From Microvirga rosea (GTDB lineage: Bacteria > Pseudomonadota > Alphaproteobacteria > Rhizobiales > Beijerinckiaceae): a stretch of DNA of 64,000 nt. Below the pieces are notes generated by a model. The model was given only the letters and a program-made list of their open reading frames with translations. It did not search any database and was not told the origin of the DNA. Made by a program: the position numbers and the translations under genes. Of this stretch, positions 26,483-38,199 are shown in pieces; positions within the stretch are counted from its first letter, which is position 1, and each line of letters starts with the position of its first letter. Where the stretch lies: the NCBI RefSeq assembly GCF_020595095.1, contig NZ_JAJDOP010000015.1:1-64000 (forward strand), in the 5' to 3' direction.

Positions 26483-26629
26483 GGGCGGAGGATCCGTTCG
26501 CGAGAGGACGGGCGAGGGCGCTTCTCTTACGCCTCTTTTGCCGCGGGAGCGAACCGCTTTTGGTTCGGCTTGACAAGCTTTGCCGTGGAAACTCAACTGG
26601 GAGGAACGAAATGAAATCCGGTGGGGGCT

Positions 26630-26995
26630 ATGAAATTTCTTTACTCTGCTGCGGCCGTTCTCGTCCTGGGAAGCTTTGGTCACGCGGAGGCGGCCGGCAC
26701 CTGCGAGGTCGATCCCCTGCCACTGGCACGGAAGATCGATACGGAAAGCCACATGGTGGTATCTTCAGGGAGCGCCTGCGGCATGAACATCACGCTTCCA
26801 GGGGCCATCAACGATATCAAGATCATCCAGAAGCCCAAATCCGGGATCGCGGGAATCCGCGGAAGCGCGGTTTTCTATGCGCCCAAGCCCGGCTTCAAGG
26901 GGCGGGACGAGTTCGCCTATACCTATGAGGGCACGGAAGCCTATGGAGGCGAGATCAATATCACGATCCGCCAGAAGGTGGACGTAATCCCTTAA
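26630..26995 (+). CDS. Secreted small protein, unknown function
   Basis: This 121-residue protein has an N-terminal signal peptide (KFLYSAAAVLVLGSFGHAEA, cleavage expected near residue 21). The mature part of about 100 residues has two Cys (CEVD and SACGMN), which could form a disulfide, and a beta-rich pattern ending FAYTYEGTEAYGGEINITI, like Ig/cadherin-like repeats. The ATG at 26630 has GGTGGGGG upstream. However, the better site GGGAGG serves an out-of-frame ATG at 26611, and one G fewer in the G5 run would join the two frames. It is convergent with argJ. Confidence 0.75.
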   Translation: MKFLYSAAAVLVLGSFGHAEAAGTCEVDPLPLARKIDTESHMVVSSGSACGMNITLPGAINDIKIIQKPKSGIAGIRGSAVFYAPKPGFKGRDEFAYTYEGTEAYGGEINITIRQKVDVIP

Positions 26996-27004
26996 ATCGC
27001 GCCG

Positions 27005-28246
27005 TCAGCTCCGGTAATCGCCGTTGATTTCCACATAGGCCTTCGTGAGATCGCAGGTCCAGGCGGTCGCCTCGCCGCGTCCGAGGCCGAGATCGACCCG
27101 GATCGTGATCTCGTCGCCCTTCATGTAGGCGGTGGTCTTTGCCTCGTCGTAGGCGGGATCCCGCGCGCCCTTGAACGCGACACGGATATCGCCGAACCAG
27201 ATCGCGAGCTTGTCGCGCTCGGCGGGCTCGCCGGCCTTGCCGACCGCCATGACCACGCGGCCCCAATTGGCGTCCTCGCCCGCTACCGCCGTTTTCACGA
27301 GGGGCGAATTGGCGATCGCCATGGCGATGCGCTTGGCCGATTGGGCCCCGGTTGCGCCCGTGACCTTCACGGTCACGAACTTGCGCGCGCCTTCGCCGTC
27401 GCGGGCAACCTGCTGGGCCAAATCGCAGAGAAGGCCCTCGAGCGCTTGGCGGAACTCCTTGAGGCGACGGTCGCTCGGCAGGTTGACGTACGGAGCGCCC
27501 CGCTTCGCGGCGGCCCTGGTGGCGAAGAACAGGAGCGTGTCCGAGGTCGATGTATCGCTGTCCACGGTCACGCAGTTGAAGCTCTTGTCGGCGCCTTTCT
27601 TCAAAAGGGCCTGGAGCACGGGGGCCGCGAGCGGAGCATCCGTGAAAATGAACGACAGCATGGTCGCCATGTCCGGGGCGATCATCCCGGCGCCCTTGGC
27701 GATGCCGTTGATGGTGACTTCGACCCCGCCGATGGTTGCGGTGCGGGTCGCCACCTTCGGAAAGGTGTCGGTGGTCATGATGGCTTTGGCCGCATCCACC
27801 CAGGCCTTGGGCGAGGCCTTCTGGGCGCATTTCTCCAGCACGCCGGAGAATTTCGTCGCGTCCAGCGGCTCTCCGATGACGCCGGTCGAGGCAATGAAGA
27901 CCTGTGAGGCCCTGCACCCGGCGGCCTTGGCGGCGATGTCCGCGGTCAGCTTGACCGCCTCGGCGCCCTTCTTGCCCGTGAAGGCATTGGCGTTGCCGGA
28001 ATTGACCACCAGCGCGCGGGCCACGCCTTTTTCCAGGTTCTTGCGGCACCAATCGACCGGGGCCGAAGGGCATTTCGACCGGGTGAAGACGCCCGCCACC
28101 GTGGTGTCCTTGTCCAGGTCCACATAGAGCACGTCGGTCCGGTTCCTGTAGCGGATCCCGGCCTCCGCCGTCGCGATCCGGACGCCGTCGATCTCGGGAA
28201 GCGCGGGATACGTTTTGGGCGCGAGGGGCGACACGGTTTTCGACAT
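27005..28246 (-). CDS. argJ: Glutamate N-acetyltransferase / amino-acid acetyltransferase ArgJ
   Basis: ArgJ moves the acetyl group from N-acetylornithine to glutamate in the cyclic arginine pathway; some versions also use acetyl-CoA. The 413-residue precursor has the self-cleavage site at Ala194-Thr195 ([10 protein letters not shown]), with Thr195 becoming the N-terminal nucleophile of the beta chain. The oxyanion pair is likely the Thr-Gly of IASTGVIG (121-122). The ATG at 28246 gives the family start; it has no clear ribosome site. The PpiC gene lies upstream, separated by a terminator. Confidence 0.96.
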   Translation of the reverse strand: MSKTVSPLAPKTYPALPEIDGVRIATAEAGIRYRNRTDVLYVDLDKDTTVAGVFTRSKCPSAPVDWCRKNLEKGVARALVVNSGNANAFTGKKGAEAVKLTADIAAKAAGCRASQVFIASTGVIGEPLDATKFSGVLEKCAQKASPKAWVDAAKAIMTTDTFPKVATRTATIGGVEVTINGIAKGAGMIAPDMATMLSFIFTDAPLAAPVLQALLKKGADKSFNCVTVDSDTSTSDTLLFFATRAAAKRGAPYVNLPSDRRLKEFRQALEGLLCDLAQQVARDGEGARKFVTVKVTGATGAQSAKRIAMAIANSPLVKTAVAGEDANWGRVVMAVGKAGEPAERDKLAIWFGDIRVAFKGARDPAYDEAKTTAYMKGDEITIRVDLGLGRGEATAWTCDLTKAYVEINGDYRS

Positions 28247-28355
28247 GGAGAAACCCACAAACGGTGGAAAAAGGCCGGAACAGCCAGCGGCGACCTGTGG
28301 CTTTTCAAGGCTTTTTGTCAAGCCTGCGTTTCCGGTCGGCCCCTCCGCAAAAGGA

Positions 28356-28379
28356 AGGGGCGGCCTTTCGGCCGCCCCT
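28356..28379 (-). terminator. Terminator of the PpiC gene
   Basis: AGGGGCGGCC and GGCCGCCCCT form a 10-bp stem with a four-base loop. It is followed on the minus strand by TCCTTTT, 20 bases past the stop codon. Confidence 0.85.
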
Positions 28380-28399
28380 GTTGCCTCGATTCGTAGAAC

Positions 28400-29284
28400 T
28401 TATTGCTTCTTCTGTTCGACAAGGTTGCCCTTGTCGTCGAGCTTTTCGATCTTCGCATCCTTGCGCAGGCCGACGATGAGGTCCTGCTGGGTTTTGCGCT
28501 CCAGGTAGGTGTTCACCTGGTCTTTCATCTCCTCGAAAGAGGGGATCGGCTTTGTCCGCTTTTCCTCGACCTTGATGACATGCCAGCCGAACTGGCTCTT
28601 GACCGGATCGGAGATCTGTCCCGGCTCGAGCTTGAATGCGGCTTCGGCGAAAGGCTCGACCATCCGGTCCTTCGTGAAGAAGCCGAGATCGCCGCCGTCC
28701 GTCTTGGAGCCTGGGTCCTTCGAAAGTTCGTTCGCCACCTTGGCGAAATCCTCGCCGCCCTTCACGCGGGTGGCCGCCTTCTTGGCGTCCTCCTCGTTGT
28801 CCACGAGAATGTGGCGGGCGCGAACCTCCTGTTCCGGCGTCATGGTCTTCGCCGTATCGTCATAGAGCTTCTTGGCCGCTTCCGGCGTGACGGCCTTGCG
28901 GGCCTGCTGATCGAGGTATTCGTCCAGAAGGGTCTTGTCGCGGGTATAGGCCAGCTTCCGGGCGAAATCGGGATTGTCGCTGACCTTGGCGGCTTCCGCG
29001 GCCTTGGCCCCGAGCTTGAGGTCGATCAGGTAGCTCGTCAGCAGCTCCCGCTTCTGCTCGTCCGGGATGTTCGGAAGCTGCAGGGCCGGATCGGCCGCGG
29101 CGACGGCGAGGTCGGCCTCCGTGATGTCCTGCCCGTTGACCCGGGCGACGACCTTGCTGCCTTGCTGGGCCCCTGCGGCGGGAGCCGCCGGAGCGGTGCC
29201 CTGCGCCAAAGCCGGGCCCGCTGCCAGGGGGAGGGCGACGCCGAGAGCAAGAAGGCTCACGCGAAGCGATTTGGAAACTGACAT
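28400..29284 (-). CDS. Periplasmic parvulin-type peptidyl-prolyl isomerase
   Basis: This 294-residue protein begins with a signal peptide (about 1-28, ending GPALAQG) and an Ala-rich linker. A SurA-like helical N-terminal domain follows, then a parvulin PpiC domain (about 165-255, with RARHILVDNEEDAKKA, DPGSKTDGGDLGFF and QFGWHVIKVEEKR). It catalyses proline cis-trans isomerisation in the periplasm and probably assists outer-membrane protein folding. The ATG at 29284 follows GAGAGGATC and excludes ten upstream residues. It is divergent from secA, which delivers such substrates; this is a conserved neighbourhood. Confidence 0.94.
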   Translation of the reverse strand: MSVSKSLRVSLLALGVALPLAAGPALAQGTAPAAPAAGAQQGSKVVARVNGQDITEADLAVAAADPALQLPNIPDEQKRELLTSYLIDLKLGAKAAEAAKVSDNPDFARKLAYTRDKTLLDEYLDQQARKAVTPEAAKKLYDDTAKTMTPEQEVRARHILVDNEEDAKKAATRVKGGEDFAKVANELSKDPGSKTDGGDLGFFTKDRMVEPFAEAAFKLEPGQISDPVKSQFGWHVIKVEEKRTKPIPSFEEMKDQVNTYLERKTQQDLIVGLRKDAKIEKLDDKGNLVEQKKQ

Positions 29285-29533
29285 GTCTGATCCTCTCATG
29301 GGAATCGCCCACAATCGCGTGGACCGATGACCGAGTTCATTGCGGTTTGCAAGCAGCCGCCTATTTATGGCACACCCCCGCCCGCCAAGCCGAACGCTGA
29401 CGTGGGTCGAGGGAGTGCGCCGTGGAAGTGTGCCGTCTTGGCGCAGTCTTTTAGATGCGCTCCTGCATAATTAAGTCTATAACGCGGCTCAAATTAACGT
29501 TTCTCCAGAATCCCAGAAGTCTGAAGGCTCTCG

Positions 29534-32344
<2,811 letters not shown>

Positions 32345-32366
32345 TCCTTCCAAATCCCGATCACGT

Positions 32367-32398
32367 AAAAGCCCGGCCTCCTGTGCCGGGCTTTTCTT
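32367..32398 (+). terminator. Terminator of secA
   Basis: AAAAGCCCGGC and GCCGGGCTTTT pair around a seven-base loop, followed by CTTT. It lies 23 bases after the secA stop and is nearly symmetric, so it may also serve the convergent LysE gene. Confidence 0.9.
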
Positions 32399-32418
32399 TG
32401 GGGGCGCCAGGGGCGGGG

Positions 32419-33099
32419 CTAGGTCGGCCTGCGTGTCAAAAGCAGCGAGACGCCGAGGCTTGCCAGAATGATGGCGGAGCTCTGTCGCAGCCGGCTCAGA
32501 ACCCCAGCCCTCCCGGCGAGATATTGGCGCAGCTTCGTGGCCAGCACGACCACCAGAACGCCCATGCTCGTGTTGAGCAGCACCGATATCAGGCCGAAGA
32601 TCGAGAACTGCATCGCCACATGGCCTTGCGACGGGTCGATGAATTGCGGGATCAGGGCGAGGAAGAAGGCGGCGGTCTTGGGGTTGGTGGCCTCGACGAC
32701 AAAACCTTGGCGAATGGTCCTTGTTCGACGGGCGACCGGTGCCGCCTGAAGGGTTTCGAGACCACCCTTGGCGGAGCGCCATGTCTGAATGCCGAGCCAG
32801 ATCAGATAGAGGCCGCCGACAAGCTTGAGGACCGTAAATGCGGTTGCGCTCGCCATGATGAGAGCCGACACGCCGACGGCACCGGCAAGCACATGAACGA
32901 GGCCCCCGAGGGCCGAGCCGACGCAGGACGCCAAGCCGTCGGCGCGGCCCGCCGCAAGGGTTCGTCCGGCGATATAGAAAAGGCCGGGACCCGGGAGGGC
33001 CGCCAGAACCAGGGCGGCCCCCACGAACAGGAGCAGGGTCGATGGGCTTGGAATGGTCCGCCTCCATGCGTTCGGCTCCGGATGCGGAAAGCCCGCCAT
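32419..33099 (-). CDS. LysE/RhtB-family exporter
   Basis: This 226-residue inner-membrane protein has six hydrophobic segments. The family motif ALPGPGLFYIAGRTLAAGRADG covers about residues 34-55, where the PGP is typical of LysE/RhtB amino-acid exporters, and NPKTAAFFLALIPQF follows later. It exports amino acids or homoserine-like compounds; the substrate is unknown. The ATG at 33099 gives normal length, but no good ribosome site precedes it, so the exact start is uncertain. Confidence 0.9.
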   Translation of the reverse strand: MAGFPHPEPNAWRRTIPSPSTLLLFVGAALVLAALPGPGLFYIAGRTLAAGRADGLASCVGSALGGLVHVLAGAVGVSALIMASATAFTVLKLVGGLYLIWLGIQTWRSAKGGLETLQAAPVARRTRTIRQGFVVEATNPKTAAFFLALIPQFIDPSQGHVAMQFSIFGLISVLLNTSMGVLVVVLATKLRQYLAGRAGVLSRLRQSSAIILASLGVSLLLTRRPT

Positions 33100-33206
33100 C
33101 GGCGGGAGCCTTTTGTCCCGGAGCCCCGTAGCCAACGTTGCCTGCCGGAACATGTTCCTCGTGCGCAGGGAGCGACTTCGCGCAGGGAGAGATTTCGCCT
33201 GGGTCG

Positions 33207-33626
33207 TCAGCCGCTCCCGTCCCTTGCCTGCCCCTGCCGAAGAGCCGATGCGGCGACCTCGGTTGCCCGGGTCAGCGGGGAGGGGAGGTCGTCGAGTGAA
33301 AACCAGCCGAAGGCACGATGCTTGTGGGGTTCGCGGAGCAGGGGGATCCCGTTGAATGCGAGCGCGGCATAGACCGGTGCGATCCAATGCTCGTCGGCGG
33401 TCGCATCGATCTGGTCCACGACACAGAGCAACCTGAGATCCCGAAGCCGAATGCCCAGCTCTTCCTCGACCTCCCGGATCACGGCTTCCTCGACATGCTC
33501 CAGCCAATCGACCTTTCCGCCGGGCAGACCCCAATGGCCGGCTTCCGGCGCCTTGAGGCGCTGGACCAGAAGGAGCTTGCGGTCTTTCAGAATGGCGGCG
33601 CCGCAACCGCACCGAGGTTCCTTCAT
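33207..33626 (-). CDS. Nudix hydrolase
   Basis: This 139-residue protein has the Nudix box GGKVDWLEHVEEAVIREVEE followed by LGI (about 36-58), with all catalytic glutamates. MKEPRCGCGAAIL at the start and RLKAPEAGHWGLPGG before the box resemble ADP-ribose or dinucleotide pyrophosphatases more than MutT. AGGA lies about ten bases before the ATG. It lies 107 bases upstream of the exporter gene and is divergent from the YafY regulator. Confidence 0.9.
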   Translation of the reverse strand: MKEPRCGCGAAILKDRKLLLVQRLKAPEAGHWGLPGGKVDWLEHVEEAVIREVEEELGIRLRDLRLLCVVDQIDATADEHWIAPVYAALAFNGIPLLREPHKHRAFGWFSLDDLPSPLTRATEVAASALRQGQARDGSG

Positions 33627-33720
33627 GCCCGAGTGTCCTGATCATTGTCCACGCCAAGCTTATGCCGATGCTCCGACCCCCATCAATCCGGAGCGCCGGG
33701 CTGGCGCCAGGGGCGTCTTC

Positions 33721-33737
33721 CTGCCAAGTTCTGGCAG
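33721..33737. promoter_or_regulatory. Inverted repeat, candidate operator of the YafY-type regulator (own promoter)
   Basis: CTGCCAAGTTCTGGCAG is a perfect 6-bp inverted repeat (CTGCCA-N5-TGGCAG) located 21 bases before the regulator ATG. The same element with one mismatch lies before the VOC gene at 34526-34542. This suggests autoregulation. Confidence 0.6.
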
Positions 33738-33758
33738 CATCGTCTGCAAGGATTTGGC

Positions 33759-34448
33759 ATGTCTCGATCCGAACGCCTTCTTGACCTGATCCAAGTCCTG
33801 CGCCGGCATCGCATGCCGGTCAGCGGGAAATCGCTGGCCGACGAGTTGGGCGTCAGCATCCGGACCCTCTACCGGGACATCGCGACCCTTCAGGCTCAGG
33901 GAGCCGGAATCGAAGGCGAGGCGGGCGTAGGCTACATCCTGCGGCCGGGCTTCATGCTGCCGCCGCTCATGTTTTCCGAGGAGGAAATCGAGGCGCTGGT
34001 TCTGGGATCCCGATGGGTCAGCCGAAACGGCGACCGCCGTCTCGCCGATGCCGCCGGCAACGCCCTCGCCAAGATTGCCGCCGTGCTGCCGACCGACCTT
34101 CGCGAAAACCTCGATGCCTCAGCGCTGCTGATCGGATCGGGTGAGACTACGCCTTCCGACGACGAACTTCTGCCCTCCCTGCGCAATGCCATCCGTCGGG
34201 AGCGAAAGCTCGACCTCGTCTATCGCGATGGCTCCGGAGCGGATTCAAGGCGCACGGTCTGGCCCTTCGCCCTCGGCTTCTTCGACAAAATCCGGGTGCT
34301 CGTCGCCTGGTGCGAGATGCGACAGGGCTTCCGCCATTTCCGGACTGACCGGATCGCGGGACTTGAGGTTCGGGAAGAGCGTTATCCGCGCCGGCGCGTG
34401 GCGCTTTTGAAGGAATGGCGGGAGCAGGAAGGCATCCGGCCGCAATAG
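33759..34448 (+). CDS. YafY-family transcriptional regulator (HTH plus WYL-like domain)
   Basis: This 229-residue protein has a DeoR-type winged helix at about 1-60 (SRSERLLDLIQVLRRHR, SIRTLYRDIATLQAQG). A C-terminal WYL-like domain at about 135-225 has the segment LGFFDKIRVLVAWCE, where the Trp-Tyr-Leu tripeptide is not conserved. YafY proteins usually repress a nearby small enzyme gene and respond to a small ligand. AAGGAT precedes the ATG at 33759. The shared 17-bp inverted repeat before this gene and the VOC gene fits direct control of both. Confidence 0.92.
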   Translation: MSRSERLLDLIQVLRRHRMPVSGKSLADELGVSIRTLYRDIATLQAQGAGIEGEAGVGYILRPGFMLPPLMFSEEEIEALVLGSRWVSRNGDRRLADAAGNALAKIAAVLPTDLRENLDASALLIGSGETTPSDDELLPSLRNAIRRERKLDLVYRDGSGADSRRTVWPFALGFFDKIRVLVAWCEMRQGFRHFRTDRIAGLEVREERYPRRRVALLKEWREQEGIRPQ

Positions 34449-34525
34449 GCGGGGGCGGCGATCATGGCCCGACATGCGGGGGATTGCCGACGGACGTGCC
34501 TCAAGCTTTGTCTGCCAGCAGGCTG

Positions 34526-34542
34526 CTGCCAAAAACTGACAG
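34526..34542. promoter_or_regulatory. Second copy of the 17-bp inverted repeat, before the VOC gene
   Basis: CTGCCAAAAACTGACAG keeps the six-base left arm, the five-base spacer and five of the six right-arm bases of the element at 33721-33737. It ends 42 bases before the VOC start codon, where a repressor could block transcription. Confidence 0.6.
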
Positions 34543-34584
34543 TGAAGGTTCCTAAAGCTGATTGGCCAACACAAGGAACCCACC

Positions 34585-34974
34585 ATGTCTCAGCCGCACT
34601 TCATTCTTCTCTTTGTCGATCGTCCGGAAGCGAGCGCCAGCTTCTATGGCGGTCTTTTGGACAAGACCCCGGTGGAGCTCTCGCCCACCTTCGCCCTGTT
34701 TGCGCTGGCTCCAGGCCTCATGCTCGGCCTGTGGTCGCGGCACACCGCAGCGCCTGCCGTCACCGCGCCTCCGGGAGCGAGCGAGGTGGCCTTCACGGTT
34801 GCGGATGAAGCCGCCGTCCGAGCGACCTACGAAGCCTGGCGGCAGCGCGGCGTGGCGATCCTGCAGCCGCCCGAAGTGGTGGATTTCGGCGTCACGTTCA
34901 CCGCCAGCGATCCTGACGGCCATCGTCTGCGCGTTTTTGCTCCGGATGCCCAGGGAGCGGGCCATGAGCGGTAA
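34585..34974 (+). CDS. VOC-family (glyoxalase-like) protein
   Basis: This 129-residue protein has the beta-alpha-beta-beta-beta repeats of the vicinal oxygen chelate fold ([20 protein letters not shown] at the start, [16 protein letters not shown] at the end). The first expected metal ligand is absent from the N-terminal strand, so metal-dependent activity is doubtful; such proteins can be binding proteins. It is preceded by the candidate YafY operator and overlaps the EVE gene by 11 bases, so it heads a two-gene operon. Confidence 0.88.
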   Translation: MSQPHFILLFVDRPEASASFYGGLLDKTPVELSPTFALFALAPGLMLGLWSRHTAAPAVTAPPGASEVAFTVADEAAVRATYEAWRQRGVAILQPPEVVDFGVTFTASDPDGHRLRVFAPDAQGAGHER

Positions 34975-35449
34975 CCGGGGCGGTAGCTGGCTCGGCGTCG
35001 CCTGTGCCGAGCATGTCCGTCGCGGACGCTCCGAGGGTTTCATGCAGCTTTGCCACGGCAAAGCGGCTCCCCTGCGCCGGATCCAGCCGGGAGATACGAT
35101 CATCTACTATTCGCCGACCAACACATTTCGCGGGAAGGATCGGCTTCAGTCTTTCACCGCCATTGGGCGTGTGATTCCTGGCGAGCCATATCCCTTCGAG
35201 GGGGCAGGAGACTTTCGGCCCTATCGGCGCGATGTGGACTGGCAAGCGGCGGCAGAGGCTTCGATCGAGCCTCTCCTCGATCAACTCGATCTCACGAGAG
35301 GGCAGAAAAACTGGGGTTACCAGCTGCGCTTCGGCCTCCTGCGCCTCACGGACCACGATCGGGATCTGATCGCAGCGGCGATGCGAGCGACTTTGCCCGA
35401 GAGATCCCGGGAAATCGCCCGGTTCCAGCCTCTTGATTTGTTTGCCTAG
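34964..35449 (+). CDS. EVE-domain protein
   Basis: This 161-residue protein fits the EVE/UPF0310 group ([75 protein letters not shown]). EVE domains share the PUA-like fold and several bind modified bases in DNA or RNA; others are fused to defence or regulatory enzymes. The ATG at 34964 has GGGAG upstream and overlaps the end of the VOC gene. Its role here is not known. A bidirectional terminator follows. Confidence 0.88.
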   Translation: MSGNRGGSWLGVACAEHVRRGRSEGFMQLCHGKAAPLRRIQPGDTIIYYSPTNTFRGKDRLQSFTAIGRVIPGEPYPFEGAGDFRPYRRDVDWQAAAEASIEPLLDQLDLTRGQKNWGYQLRFGLLRLTDHDRDLIAAAMRATLPERSREIARFQPLDLFA

Positions 35450-35454
35450 ACAGC

Positions 35455-35481
35455 AAAAAGCCCGCCAATCGGCGGGCTTTT
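35455..35481. terminator. Bidirectional terminator
   Basis: AAAAAGCCCGCC and GGCGGGCTTTT form a perfect stem with loop AATC. It is flanked by A- and T-runs on the correct sides for both the EVE gene and the convergent L,D-transpeptidase gene. Confidence 0.92.
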
Positions 35482-35506
35482 CAACGATCTTGCGTTCAGA
35501 TGTGGA

Positions 35507-36832
35507 TCAATTCACTGCCGCCGCGACGTTCACGGCACTTGTGCCCTGAGCCCCACGCTGCGGAGCCGCATGGGCCTTCTGGCCTGCAGCGTTTCCGACC
35601 GGAGCGGCCTGGGCGGTTTCCGGCGCCGGCTGAGTTGCCGAGGAGGAGCCGAACAGATCCCCGATCCCGTTGAACATCTTCTTGTAGAACGGTGCTTCGG
35701 TTCCACCCGCCGAGGCGGCTACGGGCTGCGGTGCCAGCTGAGTGGCGGCCGCCACCTTGATCTGGGGGGCAGGTGCCTTGGCGGGAGCAGGTGTCGCGGC
35801 CGGGCTTTGGTTCATCGACGCGAAAGCAAGAGCCGTCGACGGCGTTTCAGCCTTGGACTTGCCGGTTGTCTCGTCGAGGGCGATCTGCTGCGGACCGGAC
35901 GACAGGCCCTCCGGGCGGCTCACGGCCCCGAACTTGTCGCGTGCGTCCACCACAAGGGAACCGTCGGCGCCCATGGCGTTGGCAAGAGCCGTGCGGAAGG
36001 ATTCGTGCGAGTCGCCGTCGTGATAGACGAGCTTCACAGGCTTCTCGCCGTGCGCAACGAGGTCTGCGACCTCCTGCTCGTCCTTCTGGCGCTTCTCGGC
36101 AACCGCGGCGACCGCGGTCTCGCTCGTCGTGTTGAACTGGTAGCGCCCGCTGGTGGTCGCGACCCGCGGCTCTTCCTTCGTGACCTCGAAGTAATCGGAG
36201 CCTTCCTTCAGGTTCTTCCAGAAGCCGATATTCGGGTCGAGCCGGTGCTGGGCCAGGTTCTTGGCCGTCATGCGGAACGGATAGGATTGGAACTGGAACG
36301 CCCTCTGCCCGCTGGCGAAGGATTCCCGGGCGATGGCGTAGATTTCCGCGATGTTCTGATCCGTCATGGCAAAGCAGCCCCGCGACGAGCAGGAGCCATG
36401 AACCATGATGTCGCCACCGTTGCGACCGAGCGAGCGGTCGAAGGCATTGGGATAGCCGGTGTCGAAGGACAGGTAATAGGCGGAGTTCGGATTCATCTGG
36501 GACGGGCTGACCGTATAGAAGCCCTCCGGTACCTGGCGGTCGCCTTCACGGGTCTTGGGACCCAGCTGGCCGGACCAGCGGCAGATCGGATAGGTCTTGA
36601 GAAGCGCATAGCGGCCGTCGGTGCCGCGCTTCCAGACCTCCATCTCCGATTCCTTCTTGTAGGCACGGATCAGGATGGGGTCGTTCTTGGACATCCCCTT
36701 GCTCGACATGAGCGCCATGGTAGCCGCCGGAATCGGCGTCAGGTGGCGCGTCGAGCTTCGGGAAAAGCCATCATCCTGGCAGGCGGCAAGCGCGAGCGTC
36801 AGGCTCGCGGCCAATACGATACGCTTCATCAT
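35507..36832 (-). CDS. L,D-transpeptidase-family lipoprotein
   Basis: This 441-residue protein has a lipoprotein signal with lipobox LAAC (Cys18). The YkuD/YafK-type catalytic domain spans about 50-190 with His145-Gly146 and Ser150-Arg151-Gly152-Cys153 (Cys153 the nucleophile). L,D-transpeptidases crosslink peptidoglycan or attach proteins to it. The RWSGQLGPKTREGDRQVPEGFY stretch in part matches the YafK branch. Residues 290-441 are Ala/Pro/Gln-rich and probably disordered. Two adjacent Met codons could start it (36832 or 36829). Confidence 0.9.
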   Translation of the reverse strand: MMKRIVLAASLTLALAACQDDGFSRSSTRHLTPIPAATMALMSSKGMSKNDPILIRAYKKESEMEVWKRGTDGRYALLKTYPICRWSGQLGPKTREGDRQVPEGFYTVSPSQMNPNSAYYLSFDTGYPNAFDRSLGRNGGDIMVHGSCSSRGCFAMTDQNIAEIYAIARESFASGQRAFQFQSYPFRMTAKNLAQHRLDPNIGFWKNLKEGSDYFEVTKEEPRVATTSGRYQFNTTSETAVAAVAEKRQKDEQEVADLVAHGEKPVKLVYHDGDSHESFRTALANAMGADGSLVVDARDKFGAVSRPEGLSSGPQQIALDETTGKSKAETPSTALAFASMNQSPAATPAPAKAPAPQIKVAAATQLAPQPVAASAGGTEAPFYKKMFNGIGDLFGSSSATQPAPETAQAAPVGNAAGQKAHAAPQRGAQGTSAVNVAAAVN

Positions 36833-37011
36833 AGGGGACCCCGCAGTTTTTTGATCCGTCCGGGATGCCCGAACGGTTCCCCGATAGCCTTAGTTTTTTA
36901 GCCTTAACTCCACCTTACCGCAAGCGGCCACGCAATGAAGTTATGGTTAAGGCATTATGACGTAACGTCATTGTAAAAATCGCCGACGCTCTCCGAAGAA
37001 CACATAGCCGT

Positions 37012-37034
37012 TTTCGCCCGCCATTCGGGCGAAA
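37012..37034 (-). terminator. Hairpin downstream of ddl
   Basis: TTTCGCCCG and CGGGCGAAA form a 9-bp perfect stem with a five-base loop, nine bases past the ddl stop codon. On the minus strand the stem is followed by A residues and not Ts, so termination efficiency is uncertain. Confidence 0.5.
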
Positions 37035-37042
37035 GTCCCCGG

Positions 37043-38140
37043 TCAGGCGTTGGAGACGGCGCGCTTTCGGCCATGCCGGGCGAGAGCGTGGCCGATCAGG
37101 ACATCCATCAGATCACGCTGCGGCAGGCCGCCTGCTTCCCAGAGTTTCGGATACATGCTGATTGCCGTAAATCCCGGCAACGTGTTGATCTCGTTGAGGA
37201 AAATAGTCGTCTCGTCCGCCGGATCGACAAAGAAGTCGACCCGCGCCAATCCTTCACAGCCCAGCACCCGGAAGGCCTCCACGGCGAGGTGGCCGATCCG
37301 GGACGCCACGTCTGCGGCAAGGACGGCCGGGATGCGCAGATCCGCTCCCGCCGCGTCTTCGTATTTGGCATCGTAGCTGTAGAAGCCATGGCTTTGGGCC
37401 GGGGCGATCTCGCCAAGAGGGGAGGCGCTCAGTTTGCCCGTATGATCTTCGAGCACGGAGCACTCGATCTCGCGGGCTCCGGCGACGCTGCGCTCGACCA
37501 GGATCTTCGTGTCGTAACGGAAAGCCAACGCGCAGGCCTTGTCGAATTCCGCCGCCGAGCGGGCCGGGGACACCCCGACGGACGAGCCCATGTTGGCGGG
37601 CTTGACGAACAGCGCCGTGGTGCCGAGCGTCTCCGTCGCCGTCTGGTAGTCGACCTGCTTCCCCGGCGTCACCGACAGGAAGGGCACAACGGGGAGGCCC
37701 GCATCGCGCAGAAGGCGCTTGGCGACGTCCTTGTCCATGCAGGCCGCCGATCCCATGATGCCGGAGCCCACATAAGGAATGCCCGCGAGTTCCAGAAGGC
37801 CCTGAACGGAGCCGTCCTCGCCGTTGGGCCCATGCAGGACCGGCACGACGACGTCGAGACGGATGGTCTTGTTCGTGGCGTCGAGGACGATCAGGTCTCC
37901 ATCACGGCCGGGCAGAAGCGCGACGTCCGCCGCGTCGGAGGGAATTTCAAGGGATTTCGCATCCGGGGCCGCGGCGTTGCCGAGGAGCCAATGGCCGTTC
38001 CGGCTGATCCCGATCGGTACGATGTCGTATTTTTCCGGGTCGAGGGCCCGCAGGATATTGGCCGCGGACATCCTGGAAACATCGTGCTCCGCCGAGCATC
38101 CGCCGAACAAAAGTCCAACGGTCCTGCGTGTCCGATTCAT
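37043..38140 (-). CDS. ddl: D-alanine-D-alanine ligase
   Basis: Ddl joins two D-alanines for peptidoglycan precursors, in the ATP-grasp fold. The 365-residue protein shows LFGGCSAEHDVS at the N-terminus, the ligand loop HGPNGEDGSVQGLLE, VKPANMGSSVGVS, and the C-terminal metal site FLNEINTLPGFT. The length and the extra stretch near 150-180 fit the DdlA type. GGAGGACC precedes the ATG at 38140. It lies 59 bases after accA. Confidence 0.97.
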   Translation of the reverse strand: MNRTRRTVGLLFGGCSAEHDVSRMSAANILRALDPEKYDIVPIGISRNGHWLLGNAAAPDAKSLEIPSDAADVALLPGRDGDLIVLDATNKTIRLDVVVPVLHGPNGEDGSVQGLLELAGIPYVGSGIMGSAACMDKDVAKRLLRDAGLPVVPFLSVTPGKQVDYQTATETLGTTALFVKPANMGSSVGVSPARSAAEFDKACALAFRYDTKILVERSVAGAREIECSVLEDHTGKLSASPLGEIAPAQSHGFYSYDAKYEDAAGADLRIPAVLAADVASRIGHLAVEAFRVLGCEGLARVDFFVDPADETTIFLNEINTLPGFTAISMYPKLWEAGGLPQRDLMDVLIGHALARHGRKRAVSNA

Positions 38141-38199
38141 CACATGGTCCTCCGGCCAGCTTCGCAGTATGGCCGAAGGAGTTGAAGCACAGTTAATAT

